Counted from the first letter of the stretch, positions 42,558 to 53,277 are shown. The stretch is DNA of 64,000 nucleotides from Sphingomonadales bacterium (GCA_947470185.1 CANIRZ010000002.1:62001-126000); one strand, 5' to 3'. The notes: generated by a model not told the origin, from the letters alone. Numbers and translations: made by a program.

Positions 42558-44327
42558 GTGGACGATAAACGCAACTTGGTTTTTGCTGTATTGCTGACGG
42601 GCCTCATCCTGTTCGGTTGGCCCTATGTCGCAAGCTATTTCTTGCCAACCCCCGCCCCAGTGACCAGCACAGCGAAGTCTGCGGCAACGCCTGCAGGTGC
42701 CGCGACATCCGATGTGTCTGTCGAAGCTGCCCCCGCGAAGGTGGAATCCCTAGCCTTAGGGACAGCGCTCCAGTCGTCAGCACGTGTCCTTGTGGAAACA
42801 CCTAAGCTGAAAGGTTCAATCAACCTTGAGGGCGCAAAGATCGATGACCTCCTGCTGCTTGCCCACCGCACTGAGCTCGCCAAGGATTCGGCGCCCGTAC
42901 GCCTCTTTGCCCCATCCGGTACCAAAGATGCGTATTTCGCACGCTTTGGTTGGGCGGGTACGGGCATCATCGCGCCCGATGACAAAACCGTCTGGACGCC
43001 AAGCAGCAACAAGCTGACGCCTTCAACCCCCGTCACATTAAGCTGGACCAACCCGCAAAACCAAAAGTTCGAGATCGCTTTGTCGATTGACGAAAACTAC
43101 ATGATCACCGCGAAGCAGCGCTTTACCAATGGCGGAACTGCGCCGGTGCAGATCGCAAATTTTGCATTACTTAGCCGCACCGGAAAGCCTGCCGACTCGA
43201 CAGCAGGCGGCTCCATCTTTACGCATATTCATATCGGCCCAATGGGCGTATTTGATAACAAACCCAATTATGATTGGGGCTATGTCGATGTTGCCGAAAA
43301 CAAGGGCGAAACGTCGTTCAACAGCACCGGAGGCTGGCTTGGCTTCACCGACAAATATTGGCTGGGTGCGCTCATTCCCGACCAGAAAACAGCTGTGTCG
43401 GCAAAGTTCCGTGCCAGCGGTGATGTCTATCAAGCGCAAGTTATACCCACGCGCTATACCAATGTCGCTGCTGGTGCCGCGTTGGAGACCAATTCGCGTC
43501 TTTTCGCCGGCGCAAAGGAAATGGCTGTTCTGGATAGCTATTCAAAGAAACTGGGTATCCCTTATCTAGATTACGCTATCGATTGGGGATGGTTCTGGTT
43601 CATCGCCATTCCGTTCTTCTGGATACTCCACTGGCTGTTTGGCGTGTTCGGCAATTTTGGCCTCGCCATTATCGGCCTGACCGTCATTGTGCGCGGCTTC
43701 ATGTATCCCGTCGCGCAGAAGCAATTTGCGTCGATGGCGCAGATGCGTGCTGTCCAGCCGAAGCTAAAAGCCCTTCAAGAGCGTTGGAAAGACGATAAGC
43801 CGCGCCTGCAGCAAGAGATGATGAAGCTGTACAAGGAAGAGAAGGTTAACCCGTTGGCGGGCTGCCTTCCGGTCGTGCTGCAGATCCCAATTTTCTTCGC
43901 GCTCTACAAGATTTTGCTGCTGTCGATTGAAATGCGTCACCAGCCTTTCGTCTTGTGGCTGAAGGATTTGTCAGCGCCAGATCCGCTAACACCGATCAAC
44001 CTGTTCGGGTTGCTGCCTTTCGACCCGCCATCCTTCATCGCCATCGGTGTATTGCCAATCTTGTTGGGGGTCACGATGTGGTTGATGCAGCGGCTTAACC
44101 CGCAACCCATGGACGAAGTGCAAAAGCAGGTATTTGCGGTAATGCCATGGTTCCTGATGTTCATCATGGCACCGTTCGCCGCTGGTCTTCAACTGTATTG
44201 GGTGATGTCAAACCTGGTATCGATTGCGCAGCAAAAATGGCTGTATTCGCGGCATCCCGTATTGCGGGAGCAAATGGCGCGTGATGCCGAAGAAAAAGCC
44301 AAGGCAAAGGCGAATGCAAAGGCGTGA
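42558..44327 (+). CDS. yidC: Membrane protein insertase YidC
   Basis: [54 protein letters not shown]. Confidence 0.99.
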   Translation: MDDKRNLVFAVLLTGLILFGWPYVASYFLPTPAPVTSTAKSAATPAGAATSDVSVEAAPAKVESLALGTALQSSARVLVETPKLKGSINLEGAKIDDLLLLAHRTELAKDSAPVRLFAPSGTKDAYFARFGWAGTGIIAPDDKTVWTPSSNKLTPSTPVTLSWTNPQNQKFEIALSIDENYMITAKQRFTNGGTAPVQIANFALLSRTGKPADSTAGGSIFTHIHIGPMGVFDNKPNYDWGYVDVAENKGETSFNSTGGWLGFTDKYWLGALIPDQKTAVSAKFRASGDVYQAQVIPTRYTNVAAGAALETNSRLFAGAKEMAVLDSYSKKLGIPYLDYAIDWGWFWFIAIPFFWILHWLFGVFGNFGLAIIGLTVIVRGFMYPVAQKQFASMAQMRAVQPKLKALQERWKDDKPRLQQEMMKLYKEEKVNPLAGCLPVVLQIPIFFALYKILLLSIEMRHQPFVLWLKDLSAPDPLTPINLFGLLPFDPPSFIAIGVLPILLGVTMWLMQRLNPQPMDEVQKQVFAVMPWFLMFIMAPFAAGLQLYWVMSNLVSIAQQKWLYSRHPVLREQMARDAEEKAKAKANAKA

Positions 44328-44944
44328 CCGAAACGACGACCAAAATCTTTTCAGGGCCCATAAGCTTCCTGAAATCCGCGCCTAAACTTGAATTTCTGCC
44401 CGAACCAACGGTGCCGGAAATCGCGTTTGCTGGCCGGTCAAATGTCGGCAAGTCGAGCCTGATCAACGCGCTTGTCAACCGCAACAATCTCGCGCGTGCG
44501 TCGAATACGCCGGGTCGCACGCAGGAGCTTAACTTCTTTGATGTGGGCGACCCTGCGGTGTTTCGCATCGTGGACATGCCGGGCTATGGCTATGCCAAGG
44601 CGCCGATCAAGACCGTGCAGCAGTGGCGGTATTTGATTAACGATTATTTGCGCGGCCGCGTGGTGTTGAAACGCGTGTTCGTTCTCATCGACAGTCGCCA
44701 CGGCATTAAAGAGGTCGACCACGACATCATGTCGATGCTCGATAAAGCGGCAATAAGCTACCGCATCGTGCTGACCAAAACTGACAAGATCAAAGCCAGC
44801 GACCTTGCGGATGTCGAAACCGATACGATGACAAAGCTGCGCAAGCATGTCGCCGCTTATCCTGACCTGTCGGTGACCTCAGCCGAAAAGCGCGGCGGTA
44901 TTGAAGAACTGCGCGCGGCGGTATTGGAAGCTGTGGCATCTTAG
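44324..44944 (+). CDS. engB: Ribosome biogenesis GTP-binding protein YihA/YsxC
   Basis: [30 protein letters not shown]. Confidence 0.97.
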   Translation: MTETTTKIFSGPISFLKSAPKLEFLPEPTVPEIAFAGRSNVGKSSLINALVNRNNLARASNTPGRTQELNFFDVGDPAVFRIVDMPGYGYAKAPIKTVQQWRYLINDYLRGRVVLKRVFVLIDSRHGIKEVDHDIMSMLDKAAISYRIVLTKTDKIKASDLADVETDTMTKLRKHVAAYPDLSVTSAEKRGGIEELRAAVLEAVAS

Positions 44945-44959
44945 ATAAAGTGCATAAAT

Positions 44960-44992
44960 TTTGCTTTTCTGCCCCCTCGACAGAAAAGCAAA
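44960..44992. promoter_or_regulatory. Perfect 12-bp inverted repeat upstream of GST gene
   Basis: TTTGCTTTTCTG (44960-44971), loop CCCCCTCGA, CAGAAAAGCAAA (44981-44992). Confidence 0.8.
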
Positions 44993-44994
44993 CA

Positions 44995-45020
44995 GCGACC
45001 ATGTAAGGTCGCATGACCTT
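44995..45020 (+). promoter_or_regulatory. Two mutually exclusive 6-bp hairpins over the GST start codon
   Basis: GCGACC/GGTCGC (44995-45012) and AAGGTC/GACCTT (45005-45020) share bases 45007-45010. Confidence 0.65.
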
Positions 45021-45681
45021 GAAACTGATCATTGGAAACAAAGCCTATTCAAGCTGGTCGCTGCGCGGTTGGCTTGCGGCTAAGCAATCTGGCCTGCATT
45101 TTGAAGAGGTCATCGTGCCTTTGTTTGCGCCGGACTGGGAACAACGCCAGCGTCAGGCAGACCTTGCGCCATCGTCGGGCAAGGTTCCAATCTTGTGGGA
45201 TGGAGAGGCGGTGGTCTGGGACAGCCTCGCGATAATCGATTATTTCGCCGACAAGGTCGGGCGTGACCGTTATTGGCCCAAGGACGCTGTCGCGCGCGGC
45301 ATGGCGCGGTCCATGGCGGCGGAAATGCATTCGGGCTACATGTCGTTGCGCCGCGAATGCCCGATGAACACGCGCAAGACCTTCACCGAGGTAACGCTGT
45401 CCGAAGAAACCCGCGCCGACGCAATCCGCATATTACAAACATGGGCGGAGGCACGATCGCGCTTTGGCAAGGATGGGCCTTATCTGTTCGGCACCTTCAG
45501 CGCCGCAGACATTATGCTTGCGCCTGTTGTAACCCGGTTTGTGACCTATGGCTTCAACCTACCCGGCTTTGCGCAAGCTTATGCTGAAGCCATCATGACG
45601 CATCCATGGATGGAACAATGGTATGCCGCCGCGGCCGAAGAGCCGTGGACGATAGAACGCATCGAACGCGCCTTTACATAG
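45013..45681 (+). CDS. Glutathione S-transferase family protein
   Basis: LIIGNKAYSSWSLRGWLAAKQSGLHFEEVIVPLF. Confidence 0.92.
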   Translation: MTLKLIIGNKAYSSWSLRGWLAAKQSGLHFEEVIVPLFAPDWEQRQRQADLAPSSGKVPILWDGEAVVWDSLAIIDYFADKVGRDRYWPKDAVARGMARSMAAEMHSGYMSLRRECPMNTRKTFTEVTLSEETRADAIRILQTWAEARSRFGKDGPYLFGTFSAADIMLAPVVTRFVTYGFNLPGFAQAYAEAIMTHPWMEQWYAAAAEEPWTIERIERAFT

Positions 45682-45687
45682 TTGCGT

Positions 45688-46764
45688 TTAGCCGCATTGC
45701 GCGCGGTGCAGCAGCTTCTGATCAGCGAGCACCAGCGCCATCATCGCCTCGACCACGGGCGTACCCCTGATGCCTACGCAAGGGTCATGGCGGCCCTTGG
45801 TGACAATGTCCGTGGCATCGCCATCACGCGTCACCGTTTCAACTGGCGTGAGGATGGACGACGTTGGTTTGAATGCAACACGAACCAACACAGCTTGCCC
45901 CGTTGAAATACCGCCCGCGATACCGCCTGCGTTATTCGCCATAAACTCCGGATGGTTCGACCCTTCAGCTGCAGGGCGCATCCGGTCCGCATTTTCCTCA
46001 CCGCGCAAACGTGCTGCCCCAAAGCCGGCGCCGATCTCGACGCCCTTTACGGCGTTGATGCTCATCATCGCAGATGCAAGCTCACTATCAAGCTTTGCAT
46101 ATAAAGGCGCGCCCCAACCGGGGGGAACGCCCGTGGCAACGCATTCGATAACCGCGCCAAGCGAGGAGCCAGACTTGCGTGCCTCATCCACCAATTTTTC
46201 CCAGCGACCAGCCGCGGCTTCATCTGGGCAAAAGAAGGGGTTTTTACCAATTTGCGATGCTTCAAAATTGTCGCGATTAATCGCATCGCCACCGATTTCG
46301 GCGACATAGGCCATGATTTCCACATCCGGTATGACGGCACGCGCCACTGCGCCCGCCGCCACGCGCGCGGCGGTTTCGCGCGCGCTTGACCGGCCACCGC
46401 CGCGATAATCGCGAAAGCCGTATTTAGCATCATAGCTGTAATCCGCATGTCCTGGGCGATAGGCCTTGGCGACGTCGGAATAATCCTTTGACCTTTGGTC
46501 AACATTTTCGATCATCAGCGAAATCGGCGTACCTGTGGTGCGGCCTTCAAACACGCCGGATAATATGCGCACGGCATCCGGTTCCTGCCGCTGTGTGGTA
46601 AAGCGCGACGTGCCGGGGCGGCGCTTGTCTAGAAATGGCTGTATATCAGCCTCGGACAATGCAAGACCCGGAGGGCACCCGTCCACCAAAGCGCCAAGCG
46701 CGGGGCCATGCGACTCACCCCATGTCGAAAAACGGAACACGCGGCCAAAAGTGTTAAAGCTCAT
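45688..46764 (-). CDS. aroC: Chorismate synthase
   Basis: [33 protein letters not shown]. Confidence 0.98.
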   Translation of the reverse strand: MSFNTFGRVFRFSTWGESHGPALGALVDGCPPGLALSEADIQPFLDKRRPGTSRFTTQRQEPDAVRILSGVFEGRTTGTPISLMIENVDQRSKDYSDVAKAYRPGHADYSYDAKYGFRDYRGGGRSSARETAARVAAGAVARAVIPDVEIMAYVAEIGGDAINRDNFEASQIGKNPFFCPDEAAAGRWEKLVDEARKSGSSLGAVIECVATGVPPGWGAPLYAKLDSELASAMMSINAVKGVEIGAGFGAARLRGEENADRMRPAAEGSNHPEFMANNAGGIAGGISTGQAVLVRVAFKPTSSILTPVETVTRDGDATDIVTKGRHDPCVGIRGTPVVEAMMALVLADQKLLHRAQCG

Positions 46765-46815
46765 CTACTGTTCCCGTTTTCTTCATATACACTGAAAGTT
46801 ACACCCCCGCGAGCA

Positions 46816-47643
46816 TTAGGATACCGCGATATCAGGAGCATCCTCCTGCTTCATGCCAACGGTGTGATAGCCTGCGTCAACATGGTGGATTTCGCCGGTA
46901 ACGCCTGCCGCAAGGTCGGACAGAAAGTACAGCGCAGATGACCCAACGTCATCGATCGTCACATTGCGGCGCAGCGGCGTGTTCAGCTCGTTCCATTTCA
47001 GGATGTAGCGGAAATCCCCAATGCCAGACGCCGCGAGCGTCTTGATTGGACCAGCGGAGATCGCGTTGACGCGAATACCCTGCGGGCCGACGTCATTGGC
47101 CAGATATTTGACTGACGTTTCCAGCGCTGCCTTTGCCACGCCCATGACGTTATAATGCGGCATGACCTTTTCAGCGCCATAATAACTGAGCGTCAGCAGC
47201 GAACCACCGCCTTCGCCAGTTTCGGGATCAAGCGGCTTCATCATTGCGGCAGCGCGCTGGGCAACGGCGGTGAAGCTGTAGACGCTGATATTCATGGTCA
47301 TCAGGAAGTCCTCAAGGCCAACCTCATAATATTTGCCGCGCAGCGCCTCTTTATTGGTGAAGCCAATCGCGTGCACCACAAAATCGATGGTTGGCCATTT
47401 GTCGGCGAGCGTTTCAAACGCGCGGTCGAGATTGGCCATGTCGGCCACATCGCAATCAATCAGGAAATCGCAACCCAGCTGCGCCGCCAATGGCCGCACC
47501 CGCTTTTCCATGACTTCGCCTTGATAGCTAAAGGCCAATTCGGCACCTTCTGCGTGCAAGCGCTTCGCGATACCCCATGCAAGCGACTTGTCATTGGCAA
47601 GCCCCATAATCAGCCCGCGTTTACCAGCCATCAATCCGGTCAT
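46816..47643 (-). CDS. fabI: Enoyl-[acyl-carrier-protein] reductase FabI
   Basis: GLIMGLANDKSLAWGIAKRLHAEGAELAFSYQGE...YNVMGVAKAALE. Confidence 0.97.
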   Translation of the reverse strand: MTGLMAGKRGLIMGLANDKSLAWGIAKRLHAEGAELAFSYQGEVMEKRVRPLAAQLGCDFLIDCDVADMANLDRAFETLADKWPTIDFVVHAIGFTNKEALRGKYYEVGLEDFLMTMNISVYSFTAVAQRAAAMMKPLDPETGEGGGSLLTLSYYGAEKVMPHYNVMGVAKAALETSVKYLANDVGPQGIRVNAISAGPIKTLAASGIGDFRYILKWNELNTPLRRNVTIDDVGSSALYFLSDLAAGVTGEIHHVDAGYHTVGMKQEDAPDIAVS

Positions 47644-47662
47644 AATATCCTCATTCGTCAGG

Positions 47663-48613
47663 TTAAATCTCTGGCGCATCCTTTAGTCCATTTTCATGCG
47701 CGTTGGCCAGCGCCGCGTTCAACTGCGCGCCAGTCACCATTCCAAGTCCTATGAGATAAAAGAAAATCAGCGCGACCATAACCCCGGCCAAGCTGCCATA
47801 TGTAAGGTCGTAGTTGCTGACGCTGGATAGAAATAGAGGTAATAAGGCGGTCAGTCCAAGCCACCAAATACTGACCAAGGCTGGCCCCGGCCATTTTGGA
47901 AAGTCGGGGGACCGATATTTGGAGGGCGTTAGACTTACAAAAATTACGTAAATTGCCGCGAATAATGCAATGAAGGGAATGATGCGCCCCCACGCAAAAT
48001 AGCTTGAAACAGTCTGCGCCTCAGGAATGAAGCGATACACAAAATCCTCAGCCGCGGTCACGAGAACCTGCGCCGAAAATGCAATCATCGCGAGCACGAC
48101 CGACGCGATAATCGCCCCAAGCGATCCCAAGCGATAATGCCAAAATGCGCGGCTTGGCGTTGCTCCGTAGGAGCGATACAAAACGTCGCGGAAGGTCTCG
48201 ATAAGGCTCGCTGCGGTCCAAAGGCTGACGGCGGCGCTCAACCACAATAATGGCCCAGAGCGGGCTTTCATGGCCGCTTCGATCGGTTCGTGTAAGGCAA
48301 CTGACACACTTTGCGGTACCGTCTTGAAAAATCCTGCGATAAGCGCAAGGCCCGACTCAGTCTGTCCGAAAGCGCCTGCGATGGCCGCCGCGACAATGCA
48401 AAATGCAAACAGCGACACCAACGAGAGATACGCAAAATTGCCTGCGTGAATGAACCCATCGCTATACACACCGACGCCCACACGCTTGACCACTTCAATG
48501 ACCTGACGCGGACGGCCAAGGCGCGCGAACCATTTGGCTTCGCTTTCATCGGCGTGTTTTGCCGCCGGAAGATGCGCGCGCGCCTCCGGTGACAAAGGCG
48601 AAATTTCAGACAC
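47663..48613 (-). CDS. YihY/virulence factor BrkB family membrane protein (GTG start inferred)
   Basis: GVYSDGFIHAGNFAYLSLVSLFAFCIVAAAIAGAFG; GTG overlaps stop of upstream J-protein gene. Confidence 0.9.
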   Translation of the reverse strand: MSEISPLSPEARAHLPAAKHADESEAKWFARLGRPRQVIEVVKRVGVGVYSDGFIHAGNFAYLSLVSLFAFCIVAAAIAGAFGQTESGLALIAGFFKTVPQSVSVALHEPIEAAMKARSGPLLWLSAAVSLWTAASLIETFRDVLYRSYGATPSRAFWHYRLGSLGAIIASVVLAMIAFSAQVLVTAAEDFVYRFIPEAQTVSSYFAWGRIIPFIALFAAIYVIFVSLTPSKYRSPDFPKWPGPALVSIWWLGLTALLPLFLSSVSNYDLTYGSLAGVMVALIFFYLIGLGMVTGAQLNAALANAHENGLKDAPEI

Positions 48614-49529
48614 CCATATTCTCCCGGACAGAACTGTCCGAAAGAACACCGCTCAGCCGTTCCAGTTCCGCAGGATCGGTCGGCAAATGGATCATCAACG
48701 TCACCAACTGATCACCCCGCGCGCCGGTCTTGGCTGTGAAACCACGCCCCTTGATACGCAACACCGCGCCGGAATTGGTACCCGGTGGAACGGTAAGCAT
48801 CACTGCGCCGTCAACGGTTGGCACCTTAACCTTGCTGCCTACCACCGCCTCTTTCAGCGAAATCGGAAGGTCAATGCGGATGTTATCGCCGTCGCGGACC
48901 AGATCCGGATGTTTGCCTAGCTTGAGCGTTACCATCGCATCGCCATTACCACCGGGGCCGGCTTGCCCGCGGCCGGGGATGCGGATTTGCTGTCCGGCAA
49001 CTATGCCGGCGGGCAGTTTGAACTCCACCGTCTTCCCATCGCCCAGCAGGATGCGCTGTGGTGCAAGCGTTGCAGCGTCTGTGAACGATACCAGATGTTC
49101 GTAGGCAATATTTGCGCCTTTCGGCGGTGGAGCCTGTTGCGGGCGTTGTCCGGGACCGCCGCCGGGGCGTGCCCCGCCGCCACCAAACAGGCCATCGAAA
49201 ATATCGCCCAAGTCAATTCCGCCGCTGCCAAAGTCGAAATTGCCACCATTTGGGCCGCCTTGGCTGTAGCCGCCGCCGCCGCCAAACGGATTGCCGGCAA
49301 AACGTGGCTGTCCATTTTCGTCAATTTCACCGCGATCATATTGGCCGCGTTTTTTGGCATCGGACAAAAGGTCATAGGCTTGCGTGACTTCGCTAAACCG
49401 ATCCGACGCTTTCGGATTGTCCTTGTTCTTGTCGGGGTGCAATTCCTTTGCCAGCTTGCGATAGGCGATCTTAATCGCCTTTTCGTCCGCCCCTTTGGAC
49501 ACGCCTAATATGGAATAAGGATCTGCCAT
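48606..49529 (-). CDS. DnaJ C-terminal domain protein (CbpA-like J-protein)
   Basis: MADPYSILGVSKGADEKAIKIAYRKLAKELHPDKN; no zinc-finger domain. Confidence 0.93.
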   Translation of the reverse strand: MADPYSILGVSKGADEKAIKIAYRKLAKELHPDKNKDNPKASDRFSEVTQAYDLLSDAKKRGQYDRGEIDENGQPRFAGNPFGGGGGYSQGGPNGGNFDFGSGGIDLGDIFDGLFGGGGARPGGGPGQRPQQAPPPKGANIAYEHLVSFTDAATLAPQRILLGDGKTVEFKLPAGIVAGQQIRIPGRGQAGPGGNGDAMVTLKLGKHPDLVRDGDNIRIDLPISLKEAVVGSKVKVPTVDGAVMLTVPPGTNSGAVLRIKGRGFTAKTGARGDQLVTLMIHLPTDPAELERLSGVLSDSSVRENMGV

Positions 49530-49584
49530 TCTTGTCCCTGTTACTCAAACTATCCGTCTTACATTGGTATTACAGTGCCGGGAG

Positions 49585-50052
49585 TCAACTTGGAACCGCT
49601 GCATTTTCGGGTTTTTCACCCTTTAACTGGCGTAGCAGAAGATAGAGCAGCAAGCCAATCGGCCCTGCCATCAGGGTAAAGAACAATATCGGTATCTGAA
49701 ACCAACGGGATACTTTGTGCCTATCCGCATTGCGCGAAATCCAGGTGCCGACAAACAGGTCAAAGGCCAGATAATGAATCCAGCCGATGGTCGCACCGCC
49801 GGGGGAATCAAAAAGCGCCATAACGCCTGCCAAGCTGCTGAAATCTGCCGCCGGACGACCAGTTGGTCCACCATCCGAAATTACGCCTGCCATCAACGGA
49901 ATGATAAGGCCCGCATATAGGCATGCGAGCAAGACCGAGCCTGCAAAAAATACAAATGGCACTACAATTTCGCGCTTCGGCACGAACGCCAAGGCCAACC
50001 AACCAAGCAAAGCCCATGCGTTGGCTAGGCCGAATATCATTTCCCAGTTCAT
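49585..50052 (-). CDS. ABA4-like (DUF4281) membrane protein
   Basis: 155 aa; four TM; YLAFDLFVGTWISRNADRHKVSRWFQIPILFFTLMAGPIGLLLYL. Confidence 0.85.
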   Translation of the reverse strand: MNWEMIFGLANAWALLGWLALAFVPKREIVVPFVFFAGSVLLACLYAGLIIPLMAGVISDGGPTGRPAADFSSLAGVMALFDSPGGATIGWIHYLAFDLFVGTWISRNADRHKVSRWFQIPILFFTLMAGPIGLLLYLLLRQLKGEKPENAAVPS

Positions 50053-50103
50053 TTTATTGTCTAGCCCCTTTTAACCGGCATCAGTCTAGCCTATTGATCA
50101 GCG

Positions 50104-50700
50104 ATGGAAAGACCCGATCCCTTTAGCCTGTTCGACGCATGGTTTGCCGAAGCGCGAACCACCGAACTAAATGACTCCAACGCGATGGCATTGGCGACCA
50201 CGGGCGCCGATGGCCAGCCTTCGGTCCGCATGGTGTTGTTGAAGGGGCATGGCCGCGACCTCGGCACGCATGGCGGGTTCGTTTTCTACACGAACTTCGA
50301 AAGCCGCAAGGCGATGCAATTGTCCGACAATGGGCATGTTGCCTTGCTGTTTCACTGGAAATCGCTTCGCCGGCAAATTCGTATTGAAGGCGCGGCCAAT
50401 CCGGTCGACGACGCGACAGCCGACGCATATTTTGCAACGCGTTCACGCAATTCGCAGCTTGGCGCATGGGCATCAGACCAGTCCCGCCCCCTTGCAGACC
50501 GCGCGACCTTTGAAGCGCGTTTCGCCGAAGTGGAAGCCCGCTTTGATGGTCAGGACATTCCGCGCCCGCCGCATTGGTCCGGCTGGATGGTGAACCCGGA
50601 ACGGATCGAATTCTGGCAAGACCGGGAATTTCGCCTGCACGAACGCTGGCTATATGAACGCGACGGCGACGGCTGGACAACCGGCATGCTGTTTCCGTGA
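50104..50700 (+). CDS. pdxH: Pyridoxamine 5'-phosphate oxidase
   Basis: [38 protein letters not shown]. Confidence 0.96.
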   Translation: MERPDPFSLFDAWFAEARTTELNDSNAMALATTGADGQPSVRMVLLKGHGRDLGTHGGFVFYTNFESRKAMQLSDNGHVALLFHWKSLRRQIRIEGAANPVDDATADAYFATRSRNSQLGAWASDQSRPLADRATFEARFAEVEARFDGQDIPRPPHWSGWMVNPERIEFWQDREFRLHERWLYERDGDGWTTGMLFP

Positions 50701-50710
50701 CGGATACACC

Positions 50711-51664
50711 ATGAGCCTTGCCCATAACCATCATCACCATGCCCATGGTGACCTGACGAAAAAGGCAGCGATTGCCAGCGTCAGTATGGCCCTGTTCCTG
50801 CTGGCACTTAAAATCTTTGCAGCTGCCGAAACAGGCTCGGTTGCCTTATTGGGGTCGCTGGCAGATACAGCTTTTGATGTTCTGGCGTCATTGCTTACGT
50901 TATTTAGCGTTCGCTACGCCGCGATGCCAGCCGATGACGACCACCGCTTCGGCCATGGCAAGGCGGAGGCCTTGTCTGCATTGCTTCAGGTCATATTGGT
51001 AACGGTATCGGCCATTCTCATTGCATGGCGCGCCATTGTGCGGTTTGGTGATCAAGCACCAACTGACCATCCAGAATATGGCATCGGCGTCTCCATCATC
51101 GCGATTATCACGACCTTGGGCTTACTTGCCTATCAACGCTATGTGGTCCTTAAAACCGGCTCTGTCGCCATTCAGGCGGACCATGTGCATTATCAAAGCG
51201 ATCTGTTGCTCAATATAGCAGTGATCATCGCAATTATACTCGACACTATGCTGAATGTACGCGGGGCCGACCCGCTATTTGGTTTGGCGATTGCGGCATG
51301 GTTGCTGTGGGGTGCTTACCGCGCGGCAGGCCTAGCACTTGACCAATTGCTCGACCGCGAATGGCCGCAGGAAAAACGGCAACGGTTTATTGAGGTCGCG
51401 CTTCGCCATCCCGAATTGCGGGGTATTCACGACATGCGGACCCGTTCAAGCGGCGTGCATGATTTCTGCCAGTTCCATGTGTGGGTCGACCCGAACATGA
51501 CCGTAGAAGCTGCGCACCAAATCATGGATGAAGTTGAGCAAGCATTGATGGACGAATTCCCCGGCGTGGAGGTGCTCATTCACCCCGATCCCGAAGGTCA
51601 CAAAGACGAAATGGGATATTTGCCTTCGGAAACTATCGAGCATCATGACCATCCGCATGGCTGA
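50711..51664 (+). CDS. Cation diffusion facilitator family transporter (His-rich termini)
   Basis: MSLAHNHHHHAHGD; LADTAFDVLASLLTLFSVRYAAMPADDDHRFGHGKAEALSAL. Confidence 0.93.
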   Translation: MSLAHNHHHHAHGDLTKKAAIASVSMALFLLALKIFAAAETGSVALLGSLADTAFDVLASLLTLFSVRYAAMPADDDHRFGHGKAEALSALLQVILVTVSAILIAWRAIVRFGDQAPTDHPEYGIGVSIIAIITTLGLLAYQRYVVLKTGSVAIQADHVHYQSDLLLNIAVIIAIILDTMLNVRGADPLFGLAIAAWLLWGAYRAAGLALDQLLDREWPQEKRQRFIEVALRHPELRGIHDMRTRSSGVHDFCQFHVWVDPNMTVEAAHQIMDEVEQALMDEFPGVEVLIHPDPEGHKDEMGYLPSETIEHHDHPHG

Positions 51665-52454
51665 CCTGCCTTATTTTCACGTCGATGCCTTTGCAGACCG
51701 GCCCTTCACCGGCAATCAGGCCGCAGTCATGCCGCTTGCACAATGGCTTGATGACGATGTGCTTCAGGCGATTGCCGAGGAGAATAACTTCGCCGAGACC
51801 GCATTTTACGTACCGGATCAAACTGGCGCAGCGGATTATGAACTACGCTGGTTTACGCCTGAGGTAGAAATTCGCCTGTGCGGCCACGCAACATTGGCAA
51901 GCGGGCATATCATCCTAAGCCAAAACCCTGCCCTTGACGGCGTGACCCTGCGCACACGCAAGGCAGGCATATTGGAGGTGCGGCGCGAAGGTGATGGATA
52001 TGCCGTGGCGTTACCCGCCATTCCGACCGAGCAGGTAAACAATCCCGAAATGATGGCAGCGATGGGCGGCAAGCCCTTGTCGATGCGCAGCAACCCCGAC
52101 AGCTACAATATGTTCGTATATGCCACGGCAGCGGAAATACTGGCACTCAAACCCGATATGAAGGCACTCGCGACGCTCGGCGATGATAGCTTTACCGCCA
52201 CGGCGCGCGGAGAAGATACCGACATCGTCAGCAGAGTCTTCGTCCCGGGTGCAGGTGTTGATGAAGATAGCGTCACGGGCAGCGCGCATGCCGTCATTGC
52301 GCCTTATTGGGCGTCGGTGCTCGGCCGCGACCATTTCACCGCGTATCAGGCTTCGGCGCGCGGTGGATATTTGGGCTGCCAATTAGAGGGCGACAGAGTT
52401 TGGTTGTCAGGCCATTGTTTTACGGTAGTAAAGGGTATGTTCAGCTTGCGCTGA
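51645..52454 (+). CDS. PhzF family isomerase
   Basis: YFHVDAFADRPFTGNQAAVMPL, RLCGHATLASGHI, DSVTGSAHAVIAPYW; start may be 51657. Confidence 0.93.
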   Translation: MTIRMADLPYFHVDAFADRPFTGNQAAVMPLAQWLDDDVLQAIAEENNFAETAFYVPDQTGAADYELRWFTPEVEIRLCGHATLASGHIILSQNPALDGVTLRTRKAGILEVRREGDGYAVALPAIPTEQVNNPEMMAAMGGKPLSMRSNPDSYNMFVYATAAEILALKPDMKALATLGDDSFTATARGEDTDIVSRVFVPGAGVDEDSVTGSAHAVIAPYWASVLGRDHFTAYQASARGGYLGCQLEGDRVWLSGHCFTVVKGMFSLR

Positions 52455-52489
52455 CCATCAACGACATTCTATTGTTTAAAGGATCATTC

Positions 52490-52768
52490 ATGCTGAAGTC
52501 ATTAGCCGTTTTGTCGGCACTCCTGCTTTCACCCGCCGTAATGGCGCAAGATGCCCCACCGCCCCCGCCAAGCGGCGGCACGCCACAACCAGAACAGATT
52601 GTGGCATTCATGGACGCCAACAAGGACGGCTTCATCGCAAAAGACGAAGCACAAGGGCCATTGGTTCAGTATTTCGCAATTATCGACGCGGACAAAGACG
52701 ACAAGATTTCTTTGGAAGAATTAAAAACCGCCATGGCCGCAATGCGTCCGCCAGAGCCTTCGCAATAA
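52490..52768 (+). CDS. Secreted EF-hand domain protein
   Basis: Signal peptide plus two EF loops DANKDGFIAKDE and DADKDDKISLEE. Confidence 0.85.
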   Translation: MLKSLAVLSALLLSPAVMAQDAPPPPPSGGTPQPEQIVAFMDANKDGFIAKDEAQGPLVQYFAIIDADKDDKISLEELKTAMAAMRPPEPSQ

Positions 52769-52788
52769 CAGCATCATAAATGCGTAAG

Positions 52789-52830
52789 ACGCGCGGGACG
52801 CCATATGGCCTCCCGCGCGTTTCTATTTTA
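52789..52830. terminator. Bidirectional intrinsic terminator
   Basis: ACGCGCGGGA-c-GCC-ATAT-GGC-c-TCCCGCGCGT followed by TTCTATTTTA; between convergent EF-hand gene and ppi gene. Confidence 0.85.
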
Positions 52831-53277
52831 GGCAACGGTAGCCTTGCGGATAACGCCTGGGTTCGCAGGCGGCTCACCCTTTGGCAAAGCATCAACATGC
52901 TCCATGCCGCTTATCACTTGGCCCCATACTGTGTACTGACGGTCCAAAAAGCTTGCATCGTCAAAGCAGATGAAAAACTGGCTGTTGGCGGTGTTCGGAT
53001 CATTCGTCCGCGCCATGGAGCATACGCCGCGCACATGTGGCTCAGCATTGAATTCCTGCTTCAGATTGGGCTTGGATGATCCGCCCATGCCCGTGCCATT
53101 GGGGCAACCGCCCTGCGCCATAAAACCAGGAATAACGCGGTGGAACTTCACACCGTCATAAAAACCTTCGCCGGCAAGTTCCGTGATGCGGGCAACATGA
53201 TTTGGTGCCAAATCAGGACGCAGCTTGATGACAACGTCGCCGCTGTCGAGTGAAAGGGTAAGTGTTTCATCGGCCAT
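52828..53277 (-). CDS. Peptidyl-prolyl cis-trans isomerase (cyclophilin)
   Basis: FYDGVKFHRVIPGFMAQGGCPNGTGMGGS, cyclophilin motif. Confidence 0.96.
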   Translation of the reverse strand: MADETLTLSLDSGDVVIKLRPDLAPNHVARITELAGEGFYDGVKFHRVIPGFMAQGGCPNGTGMGGSSKPNLKQEFNAEPHVRGVCSMARTNDPNTANSQFFICFDDASFLDRQYTVWGQVISGMEHVDALPKGEPPANPGVIRKATVA

